DNA of 64,000 nucleotides from Prochlorococcus sp. MIT 1307 (GTDB lineage: Bacteria > Cyanobacteriota > Cyanobacteriia > PCC-6307 > Cyanobiaceae): the NCBI RefSeq assembly GCF_034092395.1, contig NZ_CP139301.1:1240001-1304000 (forward strand), read 5' to 3'. Positions 1-9,371 of this stretch are shown here, piece by piece. The translations under genes and the position numbers were made by a program. The notes beneath the pieces are model-generated. The model did no database searches. It was not told the origin of the DNA and was given only the letters and a program-made list of their open reading frames with translations. Numbering within the stretch: position 1 is the first letter of the stretch; each line of letters opens with the position of its first letter.

Positions 1-2
1 CT

Positions 3-2123
3 GATCCCATATCGAAGGCTTTAAATAGAAGTCCACATTACGCATTTGATACAGATGATATTAGTGTCGTAAAGCATGAGCTTTCTACAGAAAAAACTCG
101 TCTTGTTCCAATTATAACTAAGAATAGAAAAGTAATATCAATAGCATATCTTACAGATATAAGCTTAAATATTAACCAGAAAGATATAACATATCAGAAT
201 AATTTGATCTACCTAATAGCTGAAATAGGTGTTAATCATAATGGCAATCTCAAAGAAGCCTATGAATTAGTCGATGCTGCTGTGGAAGCTAATTTTGATG
301 CTGTGAAATTACAATTTAGATCTAATTCTACCTACTCCAATGTCAAAGAGACAGGTAATATTGATCTTGGAACAGAATATATTCTAGAAGAGCTTAAAAG
401 GACATCATTAAATAGTGAGGAAGAAAAGAAACTATGTAGATATATACGTTCTAAGCAAATAGACTTTATTGGTACTCCTTTTGATGATGATGCTTTGGAG
501 CGTTTATATAGCTATCAACCTGATGCGATAAAAATTGCATCTTGTGATTTAACTAACCATTCACTTCTCAAAAACTGTGCCAATAAAAATCTTCCTTTAA
601 TAATAAGTACAGGCATGTCCAATGAGACAGAAATTATTCAAACAAAACAATATCTTACAGAACTGGAAGTTGATCACGCGTTTCTACATTGTAATTCAAC
701 CTACCCTTCTCCAGTAGAGGATGCACGTTTAAAATATATAGGTCGCCTCGCTTATATAACTAATGCTATTTCAGGTTACTCATCACATGATGGGAACAAG
801 TATATACCTCTTGCAGCAATCGGTGCTGGTGCAAAAATAATAGAATTGCACATAACAAAAGATAAAAAGGCTAAAGGAACTGACCATGCTGCTTCTTTAG
901 TCATAGACGAACTAAAAAGCTTTGTGAAGTCAGCCAGGTTGATAGCAAAAGCACTAGGAAGTAGTAATCCTCGAGTACCTACACAGGGAGAGTTAATCAA
1001 CAAAGTATCTCTAGGTAAAAGTCTATGCTACAAAAGAAACCTTAAGAAAGGTACGATAATAAATACTGAGAAAGATTTCATTCTTAGATCCCCTGGTGAT
1101 GGCATAACATCAACCAGATTAAATGAGTTTATAAATAAGAAGTTAACTAAGGATGTAAATTATCTAGATAAAGTTGATTTTACAGACTTTGAAAATCTAG
1201 TAAATCTTTCTACTAACATTAGAAAAGAGCTTCAAGATGATCAAAGGAAGTCTCTGTCACAGTTCGAATGGGGAGTACCAGTAAGATACCGTGATATGGA
1301 AGAGATGATCAGCTTATTTAAGCCACCATTAATTGAAATTCATTTAAGCTCCAAAGACCTAGGCTTCCCCTTAGAGAACCTGAACCATAAATATATGAAA
1401 AATAAATCGATTATATTACATGCAATAGAACAATATCATGATGGTTTTATTCTAGATCTTGCCTCTAATCGTCAAGATATTATAGACGAAAGTTTTCTTC
1501 GCATCAATGAATTAAATGAACATGCTAAGAAGATCAATACTCTTTTCCAACCTAAACAGAAAATTAAGATTGTAATGAATTGCGGAGGATTTAGTAGAAC
1601 TAATTTTTTAAATAAAGAGGAAGTTCAACAAAGAGAAGTGTTGCTAATTGATAATTTAATCTTAGCTAAGAATAAACTCTCTGAATTTGAAATATTACCT
1701 CAATCTATGCCTCCTTTTCCATGGCATCAAGGAGGACGTTCTTACCACAACCTGCTCCGGTCAACAGAGTCTCTCATAAGCCTCAATCAACAAACTGGGC
1801 TAAACATATGCCTTGATTTTTCACATACATACATGGATTGCTTATATACCAAATGCGACTTTTATCAAGCATTAGAAAGTTTAATGCCAATAACATCACA
1901 TCTACATATTTCAGATAGTAATTCCTCATCCAATGAGGGATTGAATATAGATGAAGGAAGTATCGATTTTGAAAATGTTTTTAACATCATTCTGAATAAA
2001 GATTTTTCAAAAAGGACAATTTCTTTAATCCCGGAGGTTTGGCAAGGACATCACAATAATGGTGAAGGTTTTCAAATAGCATTAGAAAGAATGTCTAGAT
2101 ATATATCAGAGCAAGTATCTTAA
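3..2123 (+). CDS. Nonulosonic-acid synthase (NeuB-like) fused to a sugar-isomerase-like TIM barrel, 5' partial
   Basis: The frame is open from the window edge, so the gene starts upstream; a TTG at 204 could start a 639-residue protein, but the 67 codons before it read as protein. Domains (numbered from the edge): about 1-60 resembles one CBS repeat (RLVPIITKNRKVISIAYLTDI-like strand pattern); 68-320 is a NeuB barrel with AEIGVNHNGN near the start and an IELHITKD...GTDHAAS block that matches the metal/substrate region; about 340-395 is a SAF (antifreeze-like) domain; about 415-700 resembles the xylose-isomerase/AP-endonuclease-2 barrel (HLHISDSN, IPEVWQGH). NeuB enzymes condense phosphoenolpyruvate with a hexosamine derivative to make sialic, legionaminic or pseudaminic acids. 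The exact product cannot be read from sequence. A CMP-sugar synthetase follows after 240 bases. The NeuB call is firm; roles of the flanking domains are inferred. Confidence 0.88.
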   Translation, partial: DPISKALNRSPHYAFDTDDISVVKHELSTEKTRLVPIITKNRKVISIAYLTDISLNINQKDITYQNNLIYLIAEIGVNHNGNLKEAYELVDAAVEANFDAVKLQFRSNSTYSNVKETGNIDLGTEYILEELKRTSLNSEEEKKLCRYIRSKQIDFIGTPFDDDALERLYSYQPDAIKIASCDLTNHSLLKNCANKNLPLIISTGMSNETEIIQTKQYLTELEVDHAFLHCNSTYPSPVEDARLKYIGRLAYITNAISGYSSHDGNKYIPLAAIGAGAKIIELHITKDKKAKGTDHAASLVIDELKSFVKSARLIAKALGSSNPRVPTQGELINKVSLGKSLCYKRNLKKGTIINTEKDFILRSPGDGITSTRLNEFINKKLTKDVNYLDKVDFTDFENLVNLSTNIRKELQDDQRKSLSQFEWGVPVRYRDMEEMISLFKPPLIEIHLSSKDLGFPLENLNHKYMKNKSIILHAIEQYHDGFILDLASNRQDIIDESFLRINELNEHAKKINTLFQPKQKIKIVMNCGGFSRTNFLNKEEVQQREVLLIDNLILAKNKLSEFEILPQSMPPFPWHQGGRSYHNLLRSTESLISLNQQTGLNICLDFSHTYMDCLYTKCDFYQALESLMPITSHLHISDSNSSSNEGLNIDEGSIDFENVFNIILNKDFSKRTISLIPEVWQGHHNNGEGFQIALERMSRYISEQVS

Positions 2124-2363
2124 CAGTCAATAAGTTGCAAAATAAGTGGATAGTTCTCCTAAATTAGAATCAAAAAAATAGTGTTTGGTTAAGTTAACTT
2201 AAAAGCTGACATCATTCTAATTAATTTGTATAATAATTCCTATCAAAGATCAATACTGCTCAGAAAGAGGTGAAATAATTTCAAATAAATGAATTCATAT
2301 CACTCGCTCAAAATATGAGGTCTTAAGCAGTAAAGCTTACTATAGTAATAAAAAACCAATTAA

Positions 2364-3053
2364 ATGAATGTTGCCCTGATCCCTGCAAGAGGAGGCTCTA
2401 AAGGAATCCCAAAGAAGAATCTCCAAATGGTCAATGGAAAAAGTCTTTTAAGCAGAACAATTCAAGCTGCAAAGGATTCTAAAAGTATTGATTTAGTTTT
2501 TGTTTCTTCTGATTCAAAAGAAATATTAGAACTAGCATCTAAGTGTGGAGCAATTGCCATTCAAAGATCTGATCAATTATCATTAGATACTACAAGTACT
2601 GAAGAAGTAATTTTAAATGAACTAAGTAATATTGAAAATCATAGTGGCAAGATTGAATTATTAATTTTACTTCAATGCACCTCACCATTTAGCACTTCAA
2701 ATGAAATAGATTTAGTCGTAAATACTTTAGAAGAAAATTTTGAGTACCATGATGCCGCGTTTGCAGTATCCGAATGTCATTCATTTATATGGCAATATGA
2801 CCATAGCAAAAAACGGGCCAGTGGTATTAATCATAAAAGTGATTTACCTCGACAAAGAAGGCAAGACTTAAAGATAAAGCAATATCTCGAACTTGGCTCT
2901 GTGTATGTTGTCTTTAGAGAAGCTTTACTCAAATCAAAATGTAGATTTGGTACACGTCCCCTTCCTGTTGAAGTTTCTTCTAAGAATTCATATATAGAGA
3001 TTGATTCATTAGAAGATCTAAAAATTGCTAATTTAATAGCTAAAGAAAAGTAA
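2364..3053 (+). CDS. neuA: CMP-N-acetylneuraminate-type cytidylyltransferase
   Basis: This 229-residue protein activates a nonulosonic acid with CTP to give the CMP-sugar used by glycosyltransferases. The N-terminus carries the nucleotidyltransferase signature ALIPARGGSKGIPKKNL (residues 4-20), followed by a VFVSSDS strand, a LLQCTSPF motif near residue 100 and an acidic IEIDSLEDL segment near the C-terminus that matches the metal-binding end of the family. Length is normal for NeuA. It follows the NeuB fusion on the same strand; the 240-base gap leaves room for its own promoter. The sugar specificity (sialic, legionaminic or pseudaminic) is not determined by what I can see. Confidence 0.9.
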   Translation: MNVALIPARGGSKGIPKKNLQMVNGKSLLSRTIQAAKDSKSIDLVFVSSDSKEILELASKCGAIAIQRSDQLSLDTTSTEEVILNELSNIENHSGKIELLILLQCTSPFSTSNEIDLVVNTLEENFEYHDAAFAVSECHSFIWQYDHSKKRASGINHKSDLPRQRRQDLKIKQYLELGSVYVVFREALLKSKCRFGTRPLPVEVSSKNSYIEIDSLEDLKIANLIAKEK

Positions 3054-3070
3054 TTACAAATGTACCATCT

Positions 3071-4177
3071 TTATAAGCGAATTATTTTTTTTAATGAGGC
3101 CTTAATAAAATGATTTTTAATTGCTAATAAATAATTGGAAGCTACGCAGTATCCTTGCCAAGCAATATTAGATGCTTGATCAATATTTGCTTCTGCCCAT
3201 AGGAATTTTTCTTCTAAATCTAAAAAATTTGATTCAACAGGGATATAATTTTTCCAGGGTTCCATATAGCGATCATAATACATATGACTTTTATGATTTG
3301 GCTTGAACATCAGATTTCCTCTTAGGCATTTTCGGATAGCACCCCATGAACCACATAATTGATTATTTCCTGGAATGTCAGGATAATATTTATATTGCTT
3401 GAAAAAGTCTTCGTTAATTTTCCTTCCAATTAAATTGTTGTTAATTAACCATTGTCGGATCAATTGCTTCGGGATCTCATTTTGGACTATATTTGTAATT
3501 TTCATATCAAAGCCTTCTTTTCCCACATGAGATAAACATATTTGTACTCTTTCTAATTGCTGTAAGTTAAAAGTCGATTTAATTGGAGGCCCAGTTGTGC
3601 TTCCTCTCCAAAACATAATTGACTTTCTGGCAAGCCAACTCTTTTTAAATGATTCAAAGCTATTCCATGATTCTAATTTAGTCAACTTTTTACTTTCAAG
3701 CATTGAGTATTCATCTGGTATAACATTCTCCTTGTCTTCACTAGTCATAGAGAGAAAATTACTAGTTCCCCAATCACTAGCATTTAAAGCTAATGAATAA
3801 GAATAATTCAGCTGATTAGATATTTCTATGCAATATGGAATCCAAAAGGAGTAACAATTGTATATTCTCTTTGTATTATTATGTTTATCATTTAAAGTAC
3901 TGGGAATGTCAATATGAATAGCTTTTTCCTTATTGGCATTTATTCTTACATATATTCTTGTTGTCAAATCAATCAAAGAAGGATCAGCATGAAGGGAAGA
4001 TAGAGTTATATGATGCCTTTTAGCTATTTTGCCCAGCAAGCGAAAAGTTCTTGGATGAGAATGAGTAATGAATCTGGATTGAAAAGGTAGATATGTATGC
4101 ATTGCTATTGGTACATTTATAAAAGACAATAATTGATATAATAGGTTAAACACTACATTATCGGCAATAGAGGCCAA
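3071..4177 (-). CDS. GT90/CAP10-type glycosyltransferase
   Basis: The C-terminal two thirds match the CAP10 / glycosyltransferase family 90 pattern. There is an IMFWRGSTTG motif near residues 187-196, then GSWGAIRKCLRGNLMFKP near 277-294, and YMEPWKNYIPV followed by an acidic DLEEKF segment near 307-325. In fungal CAP10 and animal POGLUT relatives these positions bind the UDP-sugar. The protein is 368 residues from a TTG start; an ATG at residue 26 (position 4102) is an alternative. It is convergent with neuA and separated from it by 17 bases. No signal peptide is clear. Location beside sugar-activation and export genes suggests work on a surface glycan; donor and acceptor are unknown. Confidence 0.75.
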   Translation of the reverse strand: MASIADNVVFNLLYQLLSFINVPIAMHTYLPFQSRFITHSHPRTFRLLGKIAKRHHITLSSLHADPSLIDLTTRIYVRINANKEKAIHIDIPSTLNDKHNNTKRIYNCYSFWIPYCIEISNQLNYSYSLALNASDWGTSNFLSMTSEDKENVIPDEYSMLESKKLTKLESWNSFESFKKSWLARKSIMFWRGSTTGPPIKSTFNLQQLERVQICLSHVGKEGFDMKITNIVQNEIPKQLIRQWLINNNLIGRKINEDFFKQYKYYPDIPGNNQLCGSWGAIRKCLRGNLMFKPNHKSHMYYDRYMEPWKNYIPVESNFLDLEEKFLWAEANIDQASNIAWQGYCVASNYLLAIKNHFIKASLKKIIRL

Positions 4178-4504
4178 ATATATGCCTAATTAGATTAATC
4201 TTTAAGCATAACTTGGTTTGAGTAAGCAGTCCCAACCAATTAAATCACTTGACAAGCAGTGGAAGAGGAACAAGATCTTTTTTTTACTCTTTCTAATTCA
4301 TTCACAAGCAATCTGAGAAACTAAATCTCTAGATATTTAGTGTAATTTAACTAATCTTTTCAAGGCTTCTTAAGAGATTGCTTAACAACATCTTATTGAT
4401 TAGAAAACTACCAATCAAAAAACTGGATAAAGCAGATGGTCTTACAGCCAACGAACTGGCTATTGCAAAGACAAGTCTTGCCCCTTGCTAGGTAATTTAA
4501 GTTG
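4178..4504. other. Intergenic stretch upstream of the ABC exporter
   Basis: About 330 bases between divergent genes. It is AT-rich with a T-run near 4276-4285. I see no open frame with a plausible start and no RNA gene. It presumably holds promoters for both flanking genes, but I cannot point to a convincing site. Confidence 0.4.
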
Positions 4505-6364
4505 ATGAAGCGTGCGAGCAAAACATTAGATCTCTTGGTGCGTCTAGTAAAGACATTACCAAGGAAACGCAAGTGGTCCCTTGCATTTCTTTTGCCATTA
4601 GCCGCAATTGGCGGATTGGCTGAAGTAGCTGTAGTTGCATTGATTTCGACCCTCTTTACACTTGTTGCCGGGCAACCAAATAGTGCTCCGATACCATTCA
4701 ATGAGTTTTTGCCAGATGATCCTAAACTCAAAGTTATAAGTATAATAATACTATATATAGGAATGAATTGGTCCTCTTCTTTTATAAAGATATTCCAGAA
4801 GATTTGTCAAGAAAGAATTAGGGTTTTGGTCTGGTTTGATTTATCTAAACGCGCACAGAAAAATATAATATCGCAACCTTATGAATACTTTCTAAACAAA
4901 AAGTATAATGATTTTTCTACAAGCGTACTAATAAATATTGAAAGAGTTTCTTCTGCAATAGTACTACCAATTATGCATTTAACTAGTAGTTTATTTGTAG
5001 TATCATTTCTTACAATTACGATACTAAGTATCTCAAAATCTAGTGGACCTTATTTAATTATATCATTATTAACTTTCTATTCTTTAATTACCTTTATTAT
5101 TACTCCATATATCAGATTTGCAAACCGTCAAAGAATTTTACTTGAGCGAGAAAAATCAAATATACTTCAAGAATCAGTTAGAACAATTATAGATGTTCAC
5201 TTAACAAATTCTGAATCATATTTTGCTAAAAAATATTCCGATATTAGCTCTGAGTCCTTTCCTTTTTTTTGGAAAAGTAGGGTACTGCCAGATCTGCCAA
5301 GAGCTTTAATAGAACCTTTTGGGATTACTTTAATTTTTACTATAGGGTTGCTACCTTATCTGTCTGGGAATCAACCAAGAAACCTGATCGAAATAGTACC
5401 TTTTTTAGCGACAATTGCTGTTTCAGCCTTAAAATTAACAGCTCCACTTCAACAAGCCTTCGGCGCTTTTACTAGATTAAGAGCTGGCATACCAGACTTA
5501 GAAGTAGCATTGAAATTAATTGAGCTTCCATATCACAAGCGAAAATTATTAGATAATGAAAAGACCGTCTCGTCAAAAGGTATTGAGCCACGTAATTATA
5601 TTAAGTTAAATCATGTTAAATATAAATATCCAACTAGCAATAAGCTAGTACTAGATGATATTAATATAACTATACCAGTAGGATCACGAGTTGCTTTTGT
5701 AGGTAAAACAGGTAGTGGAAAGACAACAACTGCAAATCAGCTACTTTGTCTCTTGCAGCCAACCTCTGGATCATTACAAGTTGATGGAATAAATGTTAGT
5801 GAATCAGAAGTTTCAGCATGGCAATCAAATTGTGCATATGTTCCACAATCCATCAACCTTTTAAATAGTAATGTTGTAGAAAATGTTGCCTACGGGCTAG
5901 AGGCTGATGATATTGAACTTGATAGAGTTTGGGAGTCATTAGAAGCAGCACAAATTGCTGACCTTGTTTCAGAGTTACCTATGGGCCTTTATACTGAAAT
6001 AGGCGACAATGGAATACGGCTCTCAGGAGGTCAGCGTCAAAGACTTGCTTTAGCAAGAGCATTTTATAGAAAATCAAAGTTATTAATACTTGATGAAGCT
6101 ACAAGTGCATTAGATAACCAAACTGAAGCAGAAGTAATGGATGCAATTGAACTAATCGGAAGGCGTTGCACGATTGTAGTAATTGCACATAGATTATCCA
6201 CCATTATGCGATCAGATTATATTTATGAGTTTGATCATGGAACTGTCAAAGCAGCTGGTAATTATCAGGAACTTTTAGAAAAATCCCAAAGTTTCAAAGA
6301 AATGATAAATATCGCTAAAACAAAATTAAGAGAAGACGATATTGAACACTTCCTTGAAAGTTGA
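4505..6364 (+). CDS. ABC exporter, fused membrane and ATPase domains (MsbA-like)
   Basis: A 619-residue half-transporter. The first ~330 residues hold a membrane domain with several hydrophobic spans; residues about 355-600 form the ATPase. Walker A is GKTGSGKTT (near 400), the ABC signature LSGGQRQRLALARA is near 505-518, Walker B plus D-loop LLILDEATSALD follows, and the switch histidine is in IAHRLS. This architecture is typical of exporters of lipids, lipid-linked sugars or peptides and acts as a dimer in the inner membrane. The start is ATG at 4505 rather than the TTG three bases earlier. Beside NeuB, NeuA and GT90-like genes a polysaccharide or glycolipid substrate is the natural guess, but the substrate is not shown by the sequence. 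Confidence 0.88.
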   Translation: MKRASKTLDLLVRLVKTLPRKRKWSLAFLLPLAAIGGLAEVAVVALISTLFTLVAGQPNSAPIPFNEFLPDDPKLKVISIIILYIGMNWSSSFIKIFQKICQERIRVLVWFDLSKRAQKNIISQPYEYFLNKKYNDFSTSVLINIERVSSAIVLPIMHLTSSLFVVSFLTITILSISKSSGPYLIISLLTFYSLITFIITPYIRFANRQRILLEREKSNILQESVRTIIDVHLTNSESYFAKKYSDISSESFPFFWKSRVLPDLPRALIEPFGITLIFTIGLLPYLSGNQPRNLIEIVPFLATIAVSALKLTAPLQQAFGAFTRLRAGIPDLEVALKLIELPYHKRKLLDNEKTVSSKGIEPRNYIKLNHVKYKYPTSNKLVLDDINITIPVGSRVAFVGKTGSGKTTTANQLLCLLQPTSGSLQVDGINVSESEVSAWQSNCAYVPQSINLLNSNVVENVAYGLEADDIELDRVWESLEAAQIADLVSELPMGLYTEIGDNGIRLSGGQRQRLALARAFYRKSKLLILDEATSALDNQTEAEVMDAIELIGRRCTIVVIAHRLSTIMRSDYIYEFDHGTVKAAGNYQELLEKSQSFKEMINIAKTKLREDDIEHFLES

Positions 6365-7160
6365 CCACTACATTTTCCTATGAGGCAAGCCATACTTTCT
6401 TGATTAAATTCAAATCCTATAAGTTGACTTTCTAGCAGTTACATAGCAGACTCAATCGTATGCTTACGCTAAAGCCCAAGCACCTACTAATGCAATAATT
6501 ATTATATTTTTTTATATATTTTACTGCCAAGAGATGCCAGCCAGGGCACAATTCATAAAAATTCTTTCAACAAGGTTAGGCTTTAAGCAAATAATTTTAG
6601 CCAATAATGAATTGATTTATAGCAATAGTGAGCCGCAGATCAAAAAAATATTTTTTTACATTTAAAGTTTAAACACATAAACTCTTCTCTTTCTATGCAG
6701 TATCAATGCTAGGATTGATTGTTAATTAAATATGCCTTTAGTCTAACTTATTCTCTAAAAAGACGAGCCACATAAGCCCAAACTAATTATCTATTATCTT
6801 CATAAAAGCCTTTTTATATAGGTTTATAGCACTTTAAAGCCAATCTAAGATTTCGAAATTAAAGGAAGGAACATCAAGCAGGCGTGCAAGTATGACGTGC
6901 ATACACAAATTTATATCATAGTGATCAATAAATTTAATTTATTCCAAGAAAAAAATTTACTTTAGCTCTCTTGAGTATAAATAAAAGCACATTCCACGCA
7001 ATATAGGCATTTTCTGGCAAACAAGATATCTACTAATCCATATATTCCAAATTTTGAATGAATTAAGTAAAAAATGCTTTCAAAACTTCATTCTCCTTAG
7101 CAAAACCATCAAATTCCACTAGGTCAAGCGTAGAATCAGCTACTGGTTTAGATAAAGGCA
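6365..7160. other. Long AT-rich intergenic region before acsF
   Basis: Nearly 800 bases without a convincing gene, unusual for this compact genome. Only very short open frames occur, for example 6534-6665 (+, 43 codons, ATG start) and a 22-codon frame on the minus strand around 6835-6900. Neither has a ribosome-binding site or a recognisable product. The region separates the polysaccharide genes from acsF and probably holds the acsF promoter. It could also hide a small RNA or decayed genes. Confidence 0.4.
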
Positions 7161-8216
7161 ATGACAGCAACTGCTTCTGCTGCCCCAGCTACTAACAATA
7201 CTACTCCTGGGAAAAATGATCTTCCCCCTCATCTCAATGAGAATCTCCTAACACCACGTTTTTATACAACCGAATTCGAAAAGGCAGCCAAAACAGATCT
7301 GGACATTGCCAGAGAAGATTTTGAAGCAATGTTCAAAGAAATGGAGGCCGACTATAACCTCAAGCATTTCGATCGCAAGGCATCACTCGATCGCTTGAAT
7401 GAACTGTCACCCTCTGATAAGGCTGTATATGAGAGCTACTTGGTCCGTTCTGTAGTATCTGAATTCTCTGGTTTCTTGCTTTTTAAAGAGATATCAAATC
7501 GATTTAAAAAGGCAGGGAGAAAAGAGTTAGGTGAGTTTTTTCAATTTTTATCTAGAGATGAAGCACGACATGCTGGTTTTCTTGGCCGAGCCCTAAAAGC
7601 AGAAGGAATCAATGTAGACCTCCCAAACTTAGGAAATAAGCGAGCTGCTACATTTTTCCCACTCAGCTGGGTGCTCTACTCCTTATATCTGTCAGAAAAA
7701 ATTGGATATTGGCGCTACATCTTGATCAACAGGCACCTCGAGGCTAATCCAGATAAAGCTTGTGCTCCTTTGTTTGACTTCTTTGAGCCTTGGTGCCAAG
7801 ACGAAAACCGACATGGTGACTGCATCAATCTAATGATGCGCTGCTGGCCAGGTATGACCAAAGGGTTTCGAGGCAAATTATTAAGCCGTTTTTTCCTGTG
7901 GAGTGTTTTTCTAACTCACACTCTCACTGTTTGCGAACGAGGAGATTTCTACGAGCTTTTAGGCATTGATCCTGTTCTCTTTGATGAAGAGGTCATAATC
8001 CAAACCAACAACACTACGCGTAACGCATTTCCTTGGGTATATAAGTTTGAGGATGGAAAGTTCCTCAAGATGCGTGTTCAAATTTTAAATGCATTCCGCA
8101 ATTGGAGAAATAGCTCTGGACTAGCAAAGCCAGTAGCTCTCTCCAAATTTGTTTCATTAATTATTCGTCAGTTTGCATTACCTATGGAAAAAACAAATGC
8201 AGTTAGGTATGGATAA
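7161..8216 (+). CDS. acsF: Mg-protoporphyrin IX monomethyl ester oxidative cyclase, AcsF type
   Basis: AcsF is the oxygen-dependent, di-iron enzyme that forms the fifth ring of chlorophyll from Mg-protoporphyrin IX monomethyl ester. The 351-residue protein has the ferritin-like ligand set: glutamates around 101-110, DEARH at 133-137 and DENRH at 214-218. Length is normal for the family. The gene is convergent with the ferredoxin gene downstream, and a hairpin at 8224-8260 lies between them. A 2Fe-2S ferredoxin next to an enzyme that needs electrons is suggestive, but a partnership is only inference. The first ~30 residues are low-complexity (Thr/Ala/Asn), as is common before the conserved part. 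Confidence 0.95.
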   Translation: MTATASAAPATNNTTPGKNDLPPHLNENLLTPRFYTTEFEKAAKTDLDIAREDFEAMFKEMEADYNLKHFDRKASLDRLNELSPSDKAVYESYLVRSVVSEFSGFLLFKEISNRFKKAGRKELGEFFQFLSRDEARHAGFLGRALKAEGINVDLPNLGNKRAATFFPLSWVLYSLYLSEKIGYWRYILINRHLEANPDKACAPLFDFFEPWCQDENRHGDCINLMMRCWPGMTKGFRGKLLSRFFLWSVFLTHTLTVCERGDFYELLGIDPVLFDEEVIIQTNNTTRNAFPWVYKFEDGKFLKMRVQILNAFRNWRNSSGLAKPVALSKFVSLIIRQFALPMEKTNAVRYG

Positions 8217-8223
8217 TAACTAG

Positions 8224-8260
8224 AGTAAGAACCTAATGAATAAAGTTTTATATTCTTACT
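8224..8260. terminator. Hairpin between convergent acsF and ferredoxin genes
   Basis: AGTAAGAA at 8224-8231 pairs with TTCTTACT at 8253-8260 (8 bp, 21-nt loop), just after the acsF stop and before the end of the opposing gene. It could end transcription from either side. The stem is AT-rich and there is no long T-run, so the call is tentative. Confidence 0.4.
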
Positions 8261-8316
8261 GCTTCAAAATTTCAATTACAATAATTTATTGAGATTAATC
8301 CTGTTTGGAAATTAAA

Positions 8317-8682
8317 CTATATATCAAATGGGCTACCTATGTGACTATCTAGATTTCCCACATGCTTACCGAATTGTAGTTGATAAACCTCATCTTCATC
8401 TTGAGTCTCAACCTCAACAGGTCCAATAGCTTTTGCAATGCAAAGGAGCGCATAGCCTTTAGAAATCATTTCTGTTGAAAGGCCAATTCCATCAGTTTGA
8501 TCAATTTCTCCTGATAAAACTCTTACTGCACATGTTGTACAACAGCCATTTCTACAAGAAAAGGGCAATTGCTCTCCATGCGATTCGAAGCTGCGTAGAA
8601 TATATTCTCCCTCTGGAACATCAAAAATAATAGTTCGACCAGCTTTTTTATAGTGGATAGTGACTTTATGTAGAGACTTCAT
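8317..8682 (-). CDS. Plant-type 2Fe-2S ferredoxin
   Basis: A soluble 121-residue ferredoxin. The four cluster cysteines follow the plant-type pattern: C43, C48, C51 and C81 (CX4CX2CX29C), with an extra C47. The fold's N-terminal strands (VTIHYKKAGRTIIFDV) and the EGEYILRSFE segment precede the loop as usual. It is somewhat longer than the roughly 97-residue photosynthetic PetF because of an N-terminal extension and a C-terminal tail after residue 100. It is therefore probably one of the minor cyanobacterial ferredoxins rather than the main photosystem I acceptor. It converges on acsF; the partner enzyme is unknown. Confidence 0.9.
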   Translation of the reverse strand: MKSLHKVTIHYKKAGRTIIFDVPEGEYILRSFESHGEQLPFSCRNGCCTTCAVRVLSGEIDQTDGIGLSTEMISKGYALLCIAKAIGPVEVETQDEDEVYQLQFGKHVGNLDSHIGSPFDI

Positions 8683-8817
8683 GAGAAAGGGATTTACTTG
8701 ATTTAAATGTGCTTTTCAAGCAAATCTACCTGGATAAAGACATTAATATCAAAAATTACCTTCTTTATAAGCAAATCATTCTTTTGACTGGGTACTAGTC
8801 AGTCAAGCAGTATCTAT

Positions 8818-9144
8818 TTACTCACTTATATCTCTATGGGTTGGTAATGGGGGTAAGTCTGTTGCATATTCGCGCAACAAATCTAAATCAATTTGTACTA
8901 TAGAACTCTCACCACCAAATCTTAACTTCAGCCAATTAATAGCCGTCAGATCTTCTGCGACGACTGCTTCAACTCCAGTGCCAGGTAAGTCAAATTTTTT
9001 TACGAGTTCTGGAGAAAGGTACCAAAAAGGAACATTAGGCCCACGTTTTTTCCGCCGTTCCTTAACTGTTTCACGTAATTGACCATTGGCACTCAACTGA
9101 CCAACAGGGGCTATGAGGACATGAAGAGCTTTGGCCTCTGACAT
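8818..9144 (-). CDS. Conserved-looking soluble protein of unknown function
   Basis: 108 residues, ATG start, no membrane span or signal peptide. The sequence has well-formed features: a first strand ALHVLIAPVG, a basic stretch KERRKKRG near residue 29, then FWYLSPELVKKF and INWLKLRFGG. I do not recognise a family. It lies on the same strand as the ferredoxin gene, 135 bases upstream of it, so the two may share expression. Confidence that this is a real gene comes from length, protein-like composition and a clean start, not from a match. Confidence 0.7.
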   Translation of the reverse strand: MSEAKALHVLIAPVGQLSANGQLRETVKERRKKRGPNVPFWYLSPELVKKFDLPGTGVEAVVAEDLTAINWLKLRFGGESSIVQIDLDLLREYATDLPPLPTHRDISE

Positions 9145-9289
9145 AAAAAAATTTTAATATGTTTGAATCTTAGTTCGCCAAGGTGAAAAGACTCCAACTA
9201 TATACTTCAGCACAAAATTGTCTGGTTTACTCACCTTCATTAGACCCATCAAAAGGCTTTAGACACCATCTAAAGAAAGGATCTATATT

Positions 9290-9362
9290 GCCGAAGATGA
9301 AAGCGCCGTCTTCTGCCGAGCGATGCATCAGGGACCATGAACTATGATTAAGAAAAGGATGC
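9290..9362 (+). promoter_or_regulatory. GC-richer leader with a 16-codon frame and small hairpin
   Basis: Just upstream of the gene at 9372 is a short stretch with more G+C than its surroundings. GAAGA at 9293-9297 can pair with TCTTC at 9309-9313. An ATG at 9298 opens a 16-codon frame ending TGA at 9346-9348. It may be a structured leader, a leader peptide or a small RNA. I do not recognise a known riboswitch. Confidence 0.3.
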
Positions 9363-9371
9363 GAACTGAAC

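Noticed and set aside
6534-6665. 43-codon frame in the gap before acsF
   Set aside because: No ribosome-binding site, no recognisable motif and composition near that of the spacer.
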